Source of the DNA: JBBIPZ01 sp037442505 [NCBI: Deltaproteobacteria bacterium]
Lineage (GTDB): Bacteria > CALINM01
NCBI GenBank assembly: GCA_037442505.1
Contig: JBBIPZ010000028.1
Span: 1 to 20,405 of the forward strand
Reading direction: 5' to 3'
DNA: 20,405 nucleotides
A program made the position numbers and the translations under genes. Below the pieces are notes generated by a model. It did not search any database. It was not told where the DNA came from and worked only from the letters and a program-made list of their open reading frames with translations. Positions 1 to 7,906 of the stretch are shown piece after piece. Positions within the stretch are counted from its first letter, which is position 1; every line of letters starts with the position of its first letter.

Positions 1-1
1 A

Positions 2-61
2 AATGGATTATGGACCTGTCCCCTATGGTAAGGGAGGAGAATGGATTAAAGGTCTGTCCCT
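2..61. repeat. Imperfect direct repeat upstream of hemE
   Basis: Two copies of a roughly 21-base unit lie at 2-22 and 40-60, 38 bases apart, matching at 17 of 21 positions. Both begin AATGGATTA and contain CTGTCCC. Read on the minus strand the core is GGGACAG followed by RCC. Short units of this look (GGGACAGACC or GGGACAGGCACC) commonly recur around REP-associated IS200-like transposases; that link is inference, because no transposase is in the window. The second copy also forms a weak hairpin (48-52 with 59-63) followed by T-rich sequence, so it may help end transcription arriving from upstream. Confidence 0.5.
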
Positions 62-76
62 TTTTATTCTTTTTTC
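48..76 (+). terminator. Weak candidate terminator before the hem operon
   Basis: AAAGG (48-52) can pair with CCTTT (59-63) around a 6-base loop, followed by TTATTCTTTTTT. The stem is only five pairs, so this is a low-confidence call. It would separate the hem operon from whatever lies upstream of the window. Confidence 0.25.
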
Positions 77-78
77 TG

Positions 79-107
79 TGTATTTTTTTTAATTTTTTTT
101 TTATAAT
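79..107 (+). promoter_or_regulatory. Candidate sigma-70 type promoter for hemE-hemH-hemY
   Basis: A perfect TATAAT lies at 102-107 within a very T-rich tract (81-110). The -35 position (79-84, TGTATT) is poor. Transcription would begin near 113-114 and leave a leader of about 30 bases carrying the hemE ribosome-binding site AAGGAG at 133-138. The T-rich context makes a chance -10 match possible. Confidence 0.45.
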
Positions 108-144
108 TTTAAGATTGTTCAAACAAAATCCTAAGGAGTTTTTC

Positions 145-1176
145 ATGCCCAGAAATAACAGATTTTTAAACGCTTGCAAAAGACTACCTGTCGATTGCAC
201 CCCAGTCTGGATGATGAGACAGGCAGGCAGGTACCTTGAGGAGTATAGAGAAATCAGAAAAAAACATGGTTTTTTGGAAATGTGTAAGACACCAGAACTT
301 GTGGTTGAAGTTACAATTCAGCCTGTCCGCAGATTTGATATTGATGCTGCAATAATCTTCGCTGATATACTGTTGCCATTGGAACACATGGGGATTGATT
401 TTGAATTCACAAAAGGCGAAGGTCCTCACATTAAAAATCCCTTAAGGACATTAGATGATGTCAAAAAAATGCGAGAAATTTATCCAAAAGAACAGATGAC
501 CTACCTTATGGACTCGATAAAAATGGTTCAAAGAGAGCTAAATAGTAAAGTCCCGCTTATTGGTTTTTCTGGCGCTCCTTTTACGCTCGCAAGCTACATT
601 ATTGAAGGTGGTGGTTCTCGAAACTACGAAAACACCAAAACCATGATGTATAAAGAGCCACAAACATGGCATCTTCTTATGGAAAAGTTAACCGATATGG
701 TGGTGGTTTATCTTGAAGCACAGATAGAAGCAGGTGTTCAGGCTGTTCAGGTATTTGATAGCTGGGTAGGTTGTCTTTCACCATTGGATTACGAAGAGTT
801 TGTTTTTCCACACCAGAAAAAACTGTTTGATAAATTGAACAAAACTGTTCCTCACATCCACTTTGCGTTTGGTGCATCTCATCTGGTTAATATTGTTCCT
901 AAGGCAGGTGGCGATGTAATTGGAATCGACTGGAGGATCAACATTGATGAGGCATGGGAAAAGATTGGCTACTACCGCGGCGTTCAGGGCAATCTTGATC
1001 CAGTAGCTCTTTATGGTTCAAAGGAGTATATTGAAAGGCGGATAAAGGATATTCTGAGCAGAGCACAAAATAGAAATGGGCATATATTTAATTTAGGCCA
1101 TGGGATACTCCCAACCACACCTGTTGATAACGCCAAATTTATGATAGATAAGGTTCATGAGTTGAGTGCAAGATGA
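145..1176 (+). CDS. hemE: Uroporphyrinogen decarboxylase
   Basis: HemE removes the four acetate carboxyl groups of uroporphyrinogen III to give coproporphyrinogen III in the cytosol, the branch step committing tetrapyrroles to haem. The 343-residue product has the usual family length. PVWMMRQAGRYL is at residues 20-31 (family signature 1, with substrate-binding Arg25 and Arg29), FADIL holds the catalytic Asp74, GFSGAPFTLASY is signature 2, and FNLGHGI..TTPVDN closes the protein. The open frame runs upstream to base 10, but that part translates to a Phe-rich, unconserved stretch over the promoter. ATG at 145 has AAGGAG six bases upstream and gives the normal N-terminus. The stop overlaps the hemH start by 4 bases (ATGA), so translation is probably coupled. 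Confidence 0.97.
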   Translation: MPRNNRFLNACKRLPVDCTPVWMMRQAGRYLEEYREIRKKHGFLEMCKTPELVVEVTIQPVRRFDIDAAIIFADILLPLEHMGIDFEFTKGEGPHIKNPLRTLDDVKKMREIYPKEQMTYLMDSIKMVQRELNSKVPLIGFSGAPFTLASYIIEGGGSRNYENTKTMMYKEPQTWHLLMEKLTDMVVVYLEAQIEAGVQAVQVFDSWVGCLSPLDYEEFVFPHQKKLFDKLNKTVPHIHFAFGASHLVNIVPKAGGDVIGIDWRINIDEAWEKIGYYRGVQGNLDPVALYGSKEYIERRIKDILSRAQNRNGHIFNLGHGILPTTPVDNAKFMIDKVHELSAR

Positions 1177-2069
1177 AAAAGGCGGTTTTATTAGTAACAC
1201 TTGGCGGTCCCCGAACCTTAGGTGAAGTAAACGACTTTCTTGTTAGATTTATTGGCAGAGAGTTACCACCTCCTGCAGTTCGCTCTGCTATTGAACGATA
1301 TAGGCTTATTGGTGGTGGCTCGCCTTTAAACAGTATCACAGAAAATCAAGCTTTGCTTTTAAATCAGTTGTTGGGTGAAGATTTTTTCTGCCTTCCCACA
1401 TTTAGGTATATGCCGCCTTATATTGAGGATTCCATTGATCTCGCTATGAATTCTGGGGCTTTGCATATTTATTTTTTATCTATGTCTCCATATTACGCAA
1501 CAGTTACCACAGGAAACTATATTGATTGCGCTAAAAGATATATATCCAAACTGGGCGTTGAGATGCCAATCACATATATACACAGCTGGCATGAAAACGA
1601 GTTTTTTTTAAATAGCTGGGCAAATAAGATAAATGATGAAAAGATTGGTGAAGATACCTTTCTGCTTTTTTCTGCCCACAGTTTGCCTGTAAAATATGCT
1701 TCTGACCCTTACAAAACCCAAATTGAGCAGACAGTTGAAAAAATCGTTGAAATGCTTGATATCAAGAACTTTTCTCTGGGATGGCAGAGTGTACCTTCAA
1801 ATGTTTCTGAAGAGTGGTTTTCGCCTTCTGTAGAAGATCGCATCGATTATGCTGTTCAGAAGGGTTTTAAAAAGATTGTTCAAGTCCCTGTCGGTTTCAC
1901 AGCAGATCATATCGAAACTCTTTATGATATAGATATCGTTCACAGGGGGTATGCAGAACAAAAAGGTGTAGAATTTAAGCGAATTTCATCACTTAACACC
2001 AACGACATGTTTATAAAGGCTTTAGAAGACATCATTAGAAATGTAGAAAAAAGAGGTTTAAATGAGTAA
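1173..2069 (+). CDS. hemH: Ferrochelatase
   Basis: HemH inserts Fe(II) into a porphyrin, the last or near-last step of haem synthesis. The 298-residue protein is slightly short but complete for bacterial ferrochelatases. Visible motifs are LVTLGGP (residues 7-13), GGGSPLN (47-53), FSAHSLP with the metal-site His169, and VGFTADHIETLYD with Glu248. In coproporphyrin ferrochelatases of Gram-positives the first motif carries a Tyr (MAYGTP); here that position is Leu (VTLGGP), the form found in protoporphyrin ferrochelatases. That argues for the classical protoporphyrin route, although the operon order resembles Bacillus hemEHY. The gene overlaps hemE by 4 bases and hemY by 8. It has no strong ribosome-binding site, consistent with coupling to hemE. 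Confidence 0.95.
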   Translation: MKKAVLLVTLGGPRTLGEVNDFLVRFIGRELPPPAVRSAIERYRLIGGGSPLNSITENQALLLNQLLGEDFFCLPTFRYMPPYIEDSIDLAMNSGALHIYFLSMSPYYATVTTGNYIDCAKRYISKLGVEMPITYIHSWHENEFFLNSWANKINDEKIGEDTFLLFSAHSLPVKYASDPYKTQIEQTVEKIVEMLDIKNFSLGWQSVPSNVSEEWFSPSVEDRIDYAVQKGFKKIVQVPVGFTADHIETLYDIDIVHRGYAEQKGVEFKRISSLNTNDMFIKALEDIIRNVEKRGLNE

Positions 2070-3450
2070 AGTAGCTATCATTGGCGGGGGCATCTCTGCA
2101 CTTGCATGTGCAGTCACGTTAAAAGAAAAGGGTATCGATTTCAAACTCTTTGAAAAGAATAATACCTTGGGCGGCAAGATCTTAACTGAAAACGTTGACG
2201 GTTTTACCGTTGAGGCAGGTCCGGACAGCTATCTGCCAGAAAAATTTTGGTCAGTTCAATTAATCAAAAAGGTCGGTTTAGAAAAAGAGATGTTGTGCTC
2301 CAACGACGAATATAAAGGAACTTTCATTTACTCAAATGGAAAACTACACCCGTTGCCAGAAGGCGTAATGCTTATGGTGCCAACAATGATTATGCCACTT
2401 GTAAAATCAAGTTTAATCTCCTGGCCTGGGAAAATTAGAATGGGGCTTGAGCTTTTTATATCCCCTAAAAAAGATGATAAAGACGAAAGCCTTGCAGAAT
2501 TTGTAACGAGAAGGCTTGGAAGGGAGTGCCTGGAAAAGATTGCAGAGCCACTTGTTGCCGGCATACATACGTCAAATCCTGATAATATGAGTGTTCTTGC
2601 GACATTTCCTCGATTTGTTGAGATGGAAAAAAAATATGGTAGTCTTATAAAAGGTATGCTTGCTGTATTAAAAAAGATGCCACAAAAGAATGAAAACTCC
2701 CCAAACAAGATGACATATTTTATGTCGCTTAAGAATGGTATGAGGGCACTTGTTGATGGTTGCGTAAACTATACCGGAAAAGATAGTATTTTTACAGGAA
2801 AGGCAGTAAAAGATATCAAAAAAGATGGTGATGAATATCTGCTAATATTTGATAATGGCGAAACTCAAAAGTTTTCTCAAGTTATTTTTGCCACGCCTTC
2901 TTATGTGACAAAAGACATATTGTCTTCTTTAGACAACCAGCTTTCACAAATGTTATCACAAATAGAATGGTCTTCATCCGCTACTGTTTCGTTAGCGTTT
3001 AAAAAAGATGAAGTCAGAGCAAAGCTACCCGGCTTTGGTTTTATCGTCCCCCGCATTGAAAACAAAAGGATAAATGCGTCCACATGGAGTTCAATTAAGT
3101 GGTCATACAGGGCACCAGAAGATTATGTTTTAATAAGAAGTTTTGTGGGTGGTGGACACCACGAAGAGCTTGTTGATTTAAAAGACGAAGAACTGCTCAA
3201 CATAGTTTTAGATGAACTTAAAGATATTGTTAAAATTGAATCAAAGCCAGTGTTTTATAAAGTCTACAGATGGTATAAAGGCATGCCTAAATACACTGTT
3301 GGGCATTTAGAACGGATAAATCGCATTTTTGAATCAATTAAAAAGCATAAAGGGCTTCATCTTATAGGGTGCAGTTATCGTGGAATAGGGATTGGCGATT
3401 GCGTCAAAAGTGGCTTCGATGCCGCCGCTGAAATAGCAAAACAGCTATAG
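2062..3450 (+). CDS. hemY: HemY-type protoporphyrinogen oxidase (FAD)
   Basis: This flavoprotein removes six electrons from protoporphyrinogen IX (or coproporphyrinogen III in the alternative pathway). The 462-residue length is typical. The N-terminus holds the dinucleotide-binding fold VAIIGGGISAL (residues 4-14), then FEKNNTLGGKI and EAGPDSY. The C-terminus has LHLIGCSYRGIGIGDCVKSGFDAA, the second FAD contact. The third glycine of GxGxxG is Ala13 here, a tolerable but unusual change. HemY normally uses O2; in an anaerobe it must pass electrons elsewhere or use traces of oxygen, which the sequence cannot decide. The start has GAGGT about five bases upstream and overlaps hemH by 8 bases. The same family is often labelled hemG in delta-proteobacterial genomes. 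Confidence 0.93.
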   Translation: MSKVAIIGGGISALACAVTLKEKGIDFKLFEKNNTLGGKILTENVDGFTVEAGPDSYLPEKFWSVQLIKKVGLEKEMLCSNDEYKGTFIYSNGKLHPLPEGVMLMVPTMIMPLVKSSLISWPGKIRMGLELFISPKKDDKDESLAEFVTRRLGRECLEKIAEPLVAGIHTSNPDNMSVLATFPRFVEMEKKYGSLIKGMLAVLKKMPQKNENSPNKMTYFMSLKNGMRALVDGCVNYTGKDSIFTGKAVKDIKKDGDEYLLIFDNGETQKFSQVIFATPSYVTKDILSSLDNQLSQMLSQIEWSSSATVSLAFKKDEVRAKLPGFGFIVPRIENKRINASTWSSIKWSYRAPEDYVLIRSFVGGGHHEELVDLKDEELLNIVLDELKDIVKIESKPVFYKVYRWYKGMPKYTVGHLERINRIFESIKKHKGLHLIGCSYRGIGIGDCVKSGFDAAAEIAKQL

Positions 3451-3456
3451 AATAAC

Positions 3457-3485
3457 TAAAAGTTTTTACTGCTTTTAATTTTTTT
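3457..3485 (+). terminator. Candidate AT-rich terminator after hemY
   Basis: TAAAAG (3457-3462) pairs with CTTTTA (3472-3477) and is followed by a run of seven T (3479-3485), seven bases after the hemY stop. The stem is AT-rich and weak, but position and T-run fit an intrinsic terminator. Confidence 0.4.
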
Positions 3486-3501
3486 ACAAATAAATAATTT
3501 A

Positions 3502-3548
3502 GCACAAAGGGGATGTGCACCAGAGAATGAGACTTTTTCAAAGGTCTC
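3502..3548. repeat. Two adjacent small hairpins between hemY and the ABC operon
   Basis: GCACA (3502-3506) pairs with TGTGC (3514-3518) around AAGGGGA. Directly after it the 20-base palindrome GAGACTTTTTCAAAGGTCTC spans 3529-3548. The half CTTTTTCAAAGGTCTC (3533-3548) recurs exactly, inverted, at 17841-17856. This suggests a dispersed repeat or the remnant of one, rather than a gene-specific regulator. The remainder of the 136-base gap (3451-3586) holds the promoter listed separately. Confidence 0.45.
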
Positions 3549-3551
3549 TAT

Positions 3552-3580
3552 TTGGTATTTAATGCTCTTTAAGGTATAAT
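3552..3580 (+). promoter_or_regulatory. Sigma-70 type promoter abutting the permease start
   Basis: TTGGTA (3552-3557, four of six matches to TTGACA) and a perfect TATAAT (3575-3580) are separated by 17 bases. The expected start of transcription is about 3586-3588, on the ATG at 3587. The message would therefore be leaderless or nearly so. The only ribosome-binding-like stretch (AAGG, 3571-3574) lies upstream of the -10 and would not be transcribed from this site. Confidence 0.6.
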
Positions 3581-3586
3581 TTTGCC

Positions 3587-5299
3587 ATGAAGTTACAAAA
3601 AAGCTTTCCCGCAATAAAGGGATTCTCCTTGCCTGACATTATTGTGATGTTGATGTTTCTTTCAGTAATAGGCATCATCTTTTTTCTTGGCTCACAATGG
3701 AAAGGCGATCTATCAAGCGTTGCAAATATAAGTCTGGATTACAAATATTTGCCTCTTTACGTTATACAATCTATATCTCGTATTGCAATAGCTTATTTTT
3801 TATCCCTTATTTTTTCCATCATTTATGGATACATTACGAAAAGAAACAAAGTGACAGAGGTAGTAATGATATCTTTACTTGATATCTTACAATCAATTCC
3901 CGTGCTATCTTTTCTGCCAGGCGTTTTATTAGCGATGATTAGTTTATTTCCCAATAAAAGAATTGGAGTAGAACTCGCATCGATTATATTAATATTCACC
4001 GGACAGGTTTGGAATATGGCTTTTAGTTATTACCATTCAGTTTCAACAGTTCCAAGAGATATAATTGAGGTTGCAAAGGCAAATCATTTTTCTAAATTCT
4101 ATAAATTTTTGCGTATAGACCTGCCTTTTAGTAGCATTGGGCTTGTCTGGAACAGTATGATGTCTGTAGCTGGCGGTTGGTTTTTTCTAATGGCATGTGA
4201 GATGTTTGCTGTTAAAGGCAAAGATTTTAGACTGCCCGGTATAGGCTCTTACATCCAGCTTGCTGCCAACCAAGGCGAGATGCAAAAGGTTACATTGGGA
4301 TTGATTGTGATGGTAGTAATCATCCTTATACTTGACTTTCTAATCTGGCGTCCATTAGTTGTATGGTCTCAAAAGTTCAGAGTGGATAACATTCAATCTG
4401 AAGATGATAAAGAATCCTTAGTGTTAAATCTTTTTATGACTTCCAACATTATCGATAGATTATCCAGAAAATTCGACCAGCTTATAGACAAATTAAACCT
4501 TATAATGCTTCGATTTGAAAAACGCACTGAACAAATAACCACAAAAAAACACCGTTCTTCTATTATATACTTATTGTTGCTTGCTACGCTTTGCGTAATG
4601 TTTTTTGAAGGCACAAAAAACGCAATCAACCTGATATTAAAGTTAAACAGAGATGATGTTTTAATGCTTTTAAAGGCAGGTGTTCTTTCATTATTAAGAA
4701 CCTTAGCCGCAATACTTATAGCCTCACTATGGACCATTCCCTTAGGCGTAACAATAGGACTGAAACCAAGAGTCGCAAAGATTTTACAACCTATTATACA
4801 AGTAACTGCTTCTGTTCCGGCAACTGCACTTTTCCCTGTGATTATATTTTTCTTGATAAAGTTAGGTGGGGGACTTAATTTTGGATCGGTTTTTTTGATG
4901 TTGTTGGGAACACAATGGTATATTCTTTTTAATGTTATTGCAGGCGCTACAGCCATTCCGCAGGATTTGAAAGATATGGCAAAGTTATATAATCTGGAAG
5001 GCTGGAAAAAATGGAAAGTACTTATCCTGCCGTCTATATTTCCGTATCTTATAACAGGGTTAATAACCGCAACGGGTGGTGCATGGAACGCAACAATAGT
5101 TTCAGAATACGTGGTGTTTGGTGGAGAAGTTAAAAAAACTCTCGGGTTAGGCAGTCTTATCAGTGAGGCGAGTGCAACGGGGAACTATAGTATTTTGCTT
5201 GCAAGTACTTTACTTATGGCTATTATAGTGATATCTTTAAACAGGTTGATATGGAAAAGGCTATTTTCATTATCAGAAGAAAAGTTCAGAGTAGAATAG
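3587..5299 (+). CDS. ABC importer, fused double permease (NitT/TauT-like)
   Basis: A 570-residue inner-membrane protein made of two homologous BPD_transp_1 permease units in one chain, about twelve membrane helices in all. Unit 1 is roughly residues 55-270, with coupling (EAA) loop PRDIIEVAKANHFSKFYKFL at about 156-175. Unit 2 is roughly 365-560, with the matching loop PQDLKDMAKLYNLEGWKKWK. Between them lies a charged linker of about 60 residues. The loops and the SVAGGWFFLMACEMF segment resemble the nitrate/sulfonate/taurine (NitT/TauT) branch. The substrate cannot be read from the sequence. The ATPase follows one base after the stop. No periplasmic binding protein is encoded in the window. 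The ATG at 3587 has no usable ribosome-binding site but the next Met (3647) is no better, so this start is kept. Confidence 0.88.
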   Translation: MKLQKSFPAIKGFSLPDIIVMLMFLSVIGIIFFLGSQWKGDLSSVANISLDYKYLPLYVIQSISRIAIAYFLSLIFSIIYGYITKRNKVTEVVMISLLDILQSIPVLSFLPGVLLAMISLFPNKRIGVELASIILIFTGQVWNMAFSYYHSVSTVPRDIIEVAKANHFSKFYKFLRIDLPFSSIGLVWNSMMSVAGGWFFLMACEMFAVKGKDFRLPGIGSYIQLAANQGEMQKVTLGLIVMVVIILILDFLIWRPLVVWSQKFRVDNIQSEDDKESLVLNLFMTSNIIDRLSRKFDQLIDKLNLIMLRFEKRTEQITTKKHRSSIIYLLLLATLCVMFFEGTKNAINLILKLNRDDVLMLLKAGVLSLLRTLAAILIASLWTIPLGVTIGLKPRVAKILQPIIQVTASVPATALFPVIIFFLIKLGGGLNFGSVFLMLLGTQWYILFNVIAGATAIPQDLKDMAKLYNLEGWKKWKVLILPSIFPYLITGLITATGGAWNATIVSEYVVFGGEVKKTLGLGSLISEASATGNYSILLASTLLMAIIVISLNRLIWKRLFSLSEEKFRVE

Positions 5300-5300
5300 G

Positions 5301-6599
5301 ATGAGTAAAATAATTTTAGAGGCTCATAATTTAAGTAAGGCTTATCCAATGAGAGCAGGCAGTCAGCTGACTGTTCTTGAAGATATTAATCTGTCAGTAA
5401 AAGAAGGGGAGTTCATCTCAATATTAGGGCCTTCTGGTGCAGGTAAATCTACCCTATTAAGAATTCTTTCTGGCTTAATCGTTCCTACTTCTGGCAAGAT
5501 ACTCTATTATGGCAAGGATTTCGAAGGAGCCAAACCAAAGATAGGAATGGTTTTTCAGAGTTTTGCCCTTTTCCCCTGGCTCACTGTTATCGAAAATGTG
5601 GAAGTGGGTCTTAAAGCTCAAGGAACTCCTACTGATGTTGCCAGAGAAAAGGCATTAAAAATGATCGACCTTGTGGGATTGGATGGTTTTGAAGAGGCAT
5701 ACCCAAGAGAGCTTTCGGGTGGAATGAGACAACGAGTTGGAATCGCAAGGGCACTTGCTATAGAACCAGATCTGCTTTTTATGGACGAACCTTTCTCTGC
5801 GCTTGATATACTAACAGCAGATAACTTAAGAAGCGAGCTCGCAAGATTGTGGAACGAGAAAAAACTGCCAATAAAATCAATTATCTTTGTAACCCACAAC
5901 ATTGAAGAGGCGGTATTTTTATCAAATCGTGCAATTATACTCAGTCACAATCCTGCCAACATCAGAGCCGAGATTAATATAGATATTCCATATATCAGAA
6001 ATAAAAATTCAAAAGAGTTTGCCTTGCTTGTTGATGATATTTACACAATACTTACACAGCCCAAGAAGGAAATCCCTTTTGTTTTAAGGAAAGAGAGATA
6101 TCAGTTTTTGCCTCACACAAAAGTTGGTGCAATCGCTGGACTTTTAGAACTGGCTCAACAGAACGAAGAAGGTGTAGATATATCAAAGCTAACATCTGAT
6201 CTGGGGCTGGAAGTTGACGATGTTTTTCCATTAATAGAGGCTTCTGCCTTATTAGGATTAGCAGAAGTAAAAGAAGGCGAGATAAGGTTAACACAGGCTG
6301 GAAAGGCTTTTTCAAAGTCTGATGTCCTTGAAAAGAAGGTTATCTTTAAAGAGATGGCTTTAAAAAATATTCAGTTAGTTAAACAGATACACCAGGTTTT
6401 GTTAAACGCAAAGAATAAACGTATTAGTGAGGCATTTTTTCTGGAGATACTGGAAAACCATTTTACCAAAGAAGAGGCATGGAACCAACTTGAGATAGCG
6501 ATAGATTGGGGACGTTATGCAGAGCTTTTCGCTTATGATTACGACACAGGTGAGTTTTATATCGAGGAAGAGACACCTGTTCAACAAGAAACTGTTTAA
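5301..6599 (+). CDS. ABC transporter ATPase with C-terminal AAA-associated domain
   Basis: The 432-residue cytoplasmic ATPase partner of the upstream fused permease. Residues 1-250 are a NitT/TauT-type nucleotide-binding domain: Walker A GPSGAGKST (43-51), Q-loop Gln86, signature LSGGMRQR (138-145), Walker B LLFMDEP (158-164) and switch His199. Residues about 265-425 form an extra domain resembling the 'AAA-associated C-terminal' family, with winged-helix-like content (AIAGLLELAQQNEEGVDISKL). It could gate the transporter in response to a ligand; that role is inference. The start lies one base after the permease stop, so the two are co-transcribed and probably coupled. The stop is two bases from the stop of the convergent rimO. 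Confidence 0.9.
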   Translation: MSKIILEAHNLSKAYPMRAGSQLTVLEDINLSVKEGEFISILGPSGAGKSTLLRILSGLIVPTSGKILYYGKDFEGAKPKIGMVFQSFALFPWLTVIENVEVGLKAQGTPTDVAREKALKMIDLVGLDGFEEAYPRELSGGMRQRVGIARALAIEPDLLFMDEPFSALDILTADNLRSELARLWNEKKLPIKSIIFVTHNIEEAVFLSNRAIILSHNPANIRAEINIDIPYIRNKNSKEFALLVDDIYTILTQPKKEIPFVLRKERYQFLPHTKVGAIAGLLELAQQNEEGVDISKLTSDLGLEVDDVFPLIEASALLGLAEVKEGEIRLTQAGKAFSKSDVLEKKVIFKEMALKNIQLVKQIHQVLLNAKNKRISEAFFLEILENHFTKEEAWNQLEIAIDWGRYAELFAYDYDTGEFYIEEETPVQQETV

Positions 6600-6601
6600 C
6601 T

Positions 6602-7906
6602 TTAAATCTGTTCTGCTATTAAATCATAATCTTGTGCGTCACTAATTTTAAGCGTTACAAAACTACCTTTTGAAGGTGAGCAGTTGGTTACATAAGTTAC
6701 GCCATCAACATCTGGTGCTTGAGAATAAATTCTTCCTGTCCATACAGCACCAAAATCATCAACAGGATATTCTAAAACACCTTTAAACACTTTCCCTACC
6801 AGATTTCGGTTTTTCTCAAATGCTATCTCCGATTGAATAGACATTAATATCCTTTTTCTGTTTTGCTTTATTTTTGAAGTGATTTTTGGCTTTAAACTTT
6901 TTGCAAGCGTATCTTCCTCTGGAGAATACACAAAAACACCAAGATGTTCAAACCTAACTTCCTGTACAAACTCGGCTAATTTGTCAAATTCAACTTCAGT
7001 CTCGGTTGGAAATCCAACAATAAATGACGTTCTCAAAAAGAGAGATGGTATATTTATCCTCAATTTTTCTAATAACGCAAGAATGTCATACTTGCTGTAC
7101 GTTCTGTTCATCAGCTTTAAAATCCTGTCTTCACTATGTTGAAGTGGTATATCAAGGTATTTTACAATCTTTTCTTCTGAGGCAATTATCTTTATTAATT
7201 CATCAGAAATTCTGGTAGGATACAGATAGAGCAGCCTAATCCAGTAATCACCCTTAATTTTTAATAACTCTTTAAGCAATCTTTCCAATGAAGGATTGCC
7301 GTAAATATCGGCACCATAAGCAGTTATGTCCTGAGCTATCAGATTAATTTCTTTTACTCCCTCTTTAAGTTTTTCCCGAACTTCTGTGACAATATCGTCA
7401 ATTTGTCTGCTTTTTAGAGTGCCTCTTATAATTGGAATAGCACAATAAGAGCAAAAGTTTTTACAACCATCAGCGATTTTCACATATGCATAACTTTCCG
7501 GTGTGAAGAGTATTTTGGAGTCTGGTTTTTTTACAGCAATTTTTGTTGAGGGAAATTCAGAAGCTATTTTTTCCGCAAGCTCTTCGTATGGCATTACAGG
7601 CAGAAATAAGTGAACTTCTGGCAATGCATTGCGCAACTCATTCAGGTATCTTTGCACCATACAACCAAATACTACAACCCTGGTTGATTTAGACTTCTCT
7701 TCAACTGCCCCAAGTATTGTCTGTATAGACTCTTTCTTAGCTTCTTGAATGAAACCACATGTGTTAATTATTATAACAGCGGCTTGTCTTAAATTGTCGG
7801 TAAGGTAAAAACCTCTTTTTGCGAGGGCGTTACTTAGCTTTTCGCTCTCAACAAGGTTTTTAGCACACCCCAAACTGATTAAATAAAAGCTGTTCTTTTT
7901 AATCAT
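6602..7906 (-). CDS. rimO: Ribosomal protein S12 methylthiotransferase RimO
   Basis: RimO is a radical-SAM enzyme that adds a methylthio group to the conserved aspartate of ribosomal protein S12. The 434-residue chain has the full family layout: an N-terminal UPF0004 domain with auxiliary-cluster cysteines Cys14 (SLGCAKN), Cys50 (NTCGFI) and Cys82 (FGCMVQ), then the radical-SAM motif CKNFCSYC (Cys148, Cys152, Cys155), and a C-terminal TRAM domain containing QAPDVDGV. SLGCAKNLVESE and QAPDVDGV favour RimO over the related tRNA enzyme MiaB. Its ATG overlaps the lolA stop by 4 bases (ATGA). It is the last gene of a long minus-strand run and ends tail-to-tail with the ABC operon with no room for a terminator between them. 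Confidence 0.95.
   Translation of the reverse strand: MIKKNSFYLISLGCAKNLVESEKLSNALAKRGFYLTDNLRQAAVIIINTCGFIQEAKKESIQTILGAVEEKSKSTRVVVFGCMVQRYLNELRNALPEVHLFLPVMPYEELAEKIASEFPSTKIAVKKPDSKILFTPESYAYVKIADGCKNFCSYCAIPIIRGTLKSRQIDDIVTEVREKLKEGVKEINLIAQDITAYGADIYGNPSLERLLKELLKIKGDYWIRLLYLYPTRISDELIKIIASEEKIVKYLDIPLQHSEDRILKLMNRTYSKYDILALLEKLRINIPSLFLRTSFIVGFPTETEVEFDKLAEFVQEVRFEHLGVFVYSPEEDTLAKSLKPKITSKIKQNRKRILMSIQSEIAFEKNRNLVGKVFKGVLEYPVDDFGAVWTGRIYSQAPDVDGVTYVTNCSPSKGSFVTLKISDAQDYDLIAEQI

Noticed and set aside
10-144. N-terminal extension of hemE to an ATG at base 10
   Set aside because: The extra 45 residues are Phe-rich translation of a T-rich promoter region, lack family similarity, and the ATG at 145 has a good ribosome-binding site.
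3451-3586. Riboswitch in the leader of the ABC operon
   Set aside because: No recognisable thiamine, cobalamin, molybdenum or other aptamer core; the hairpins lie upstream of the promoter and would not be in the message.
4393-4956. 187-codon frame antisense to the permease gene
   Set aside because: It is a shadow of the clearly functional permease frame, with no recognisable motifs or start signal.
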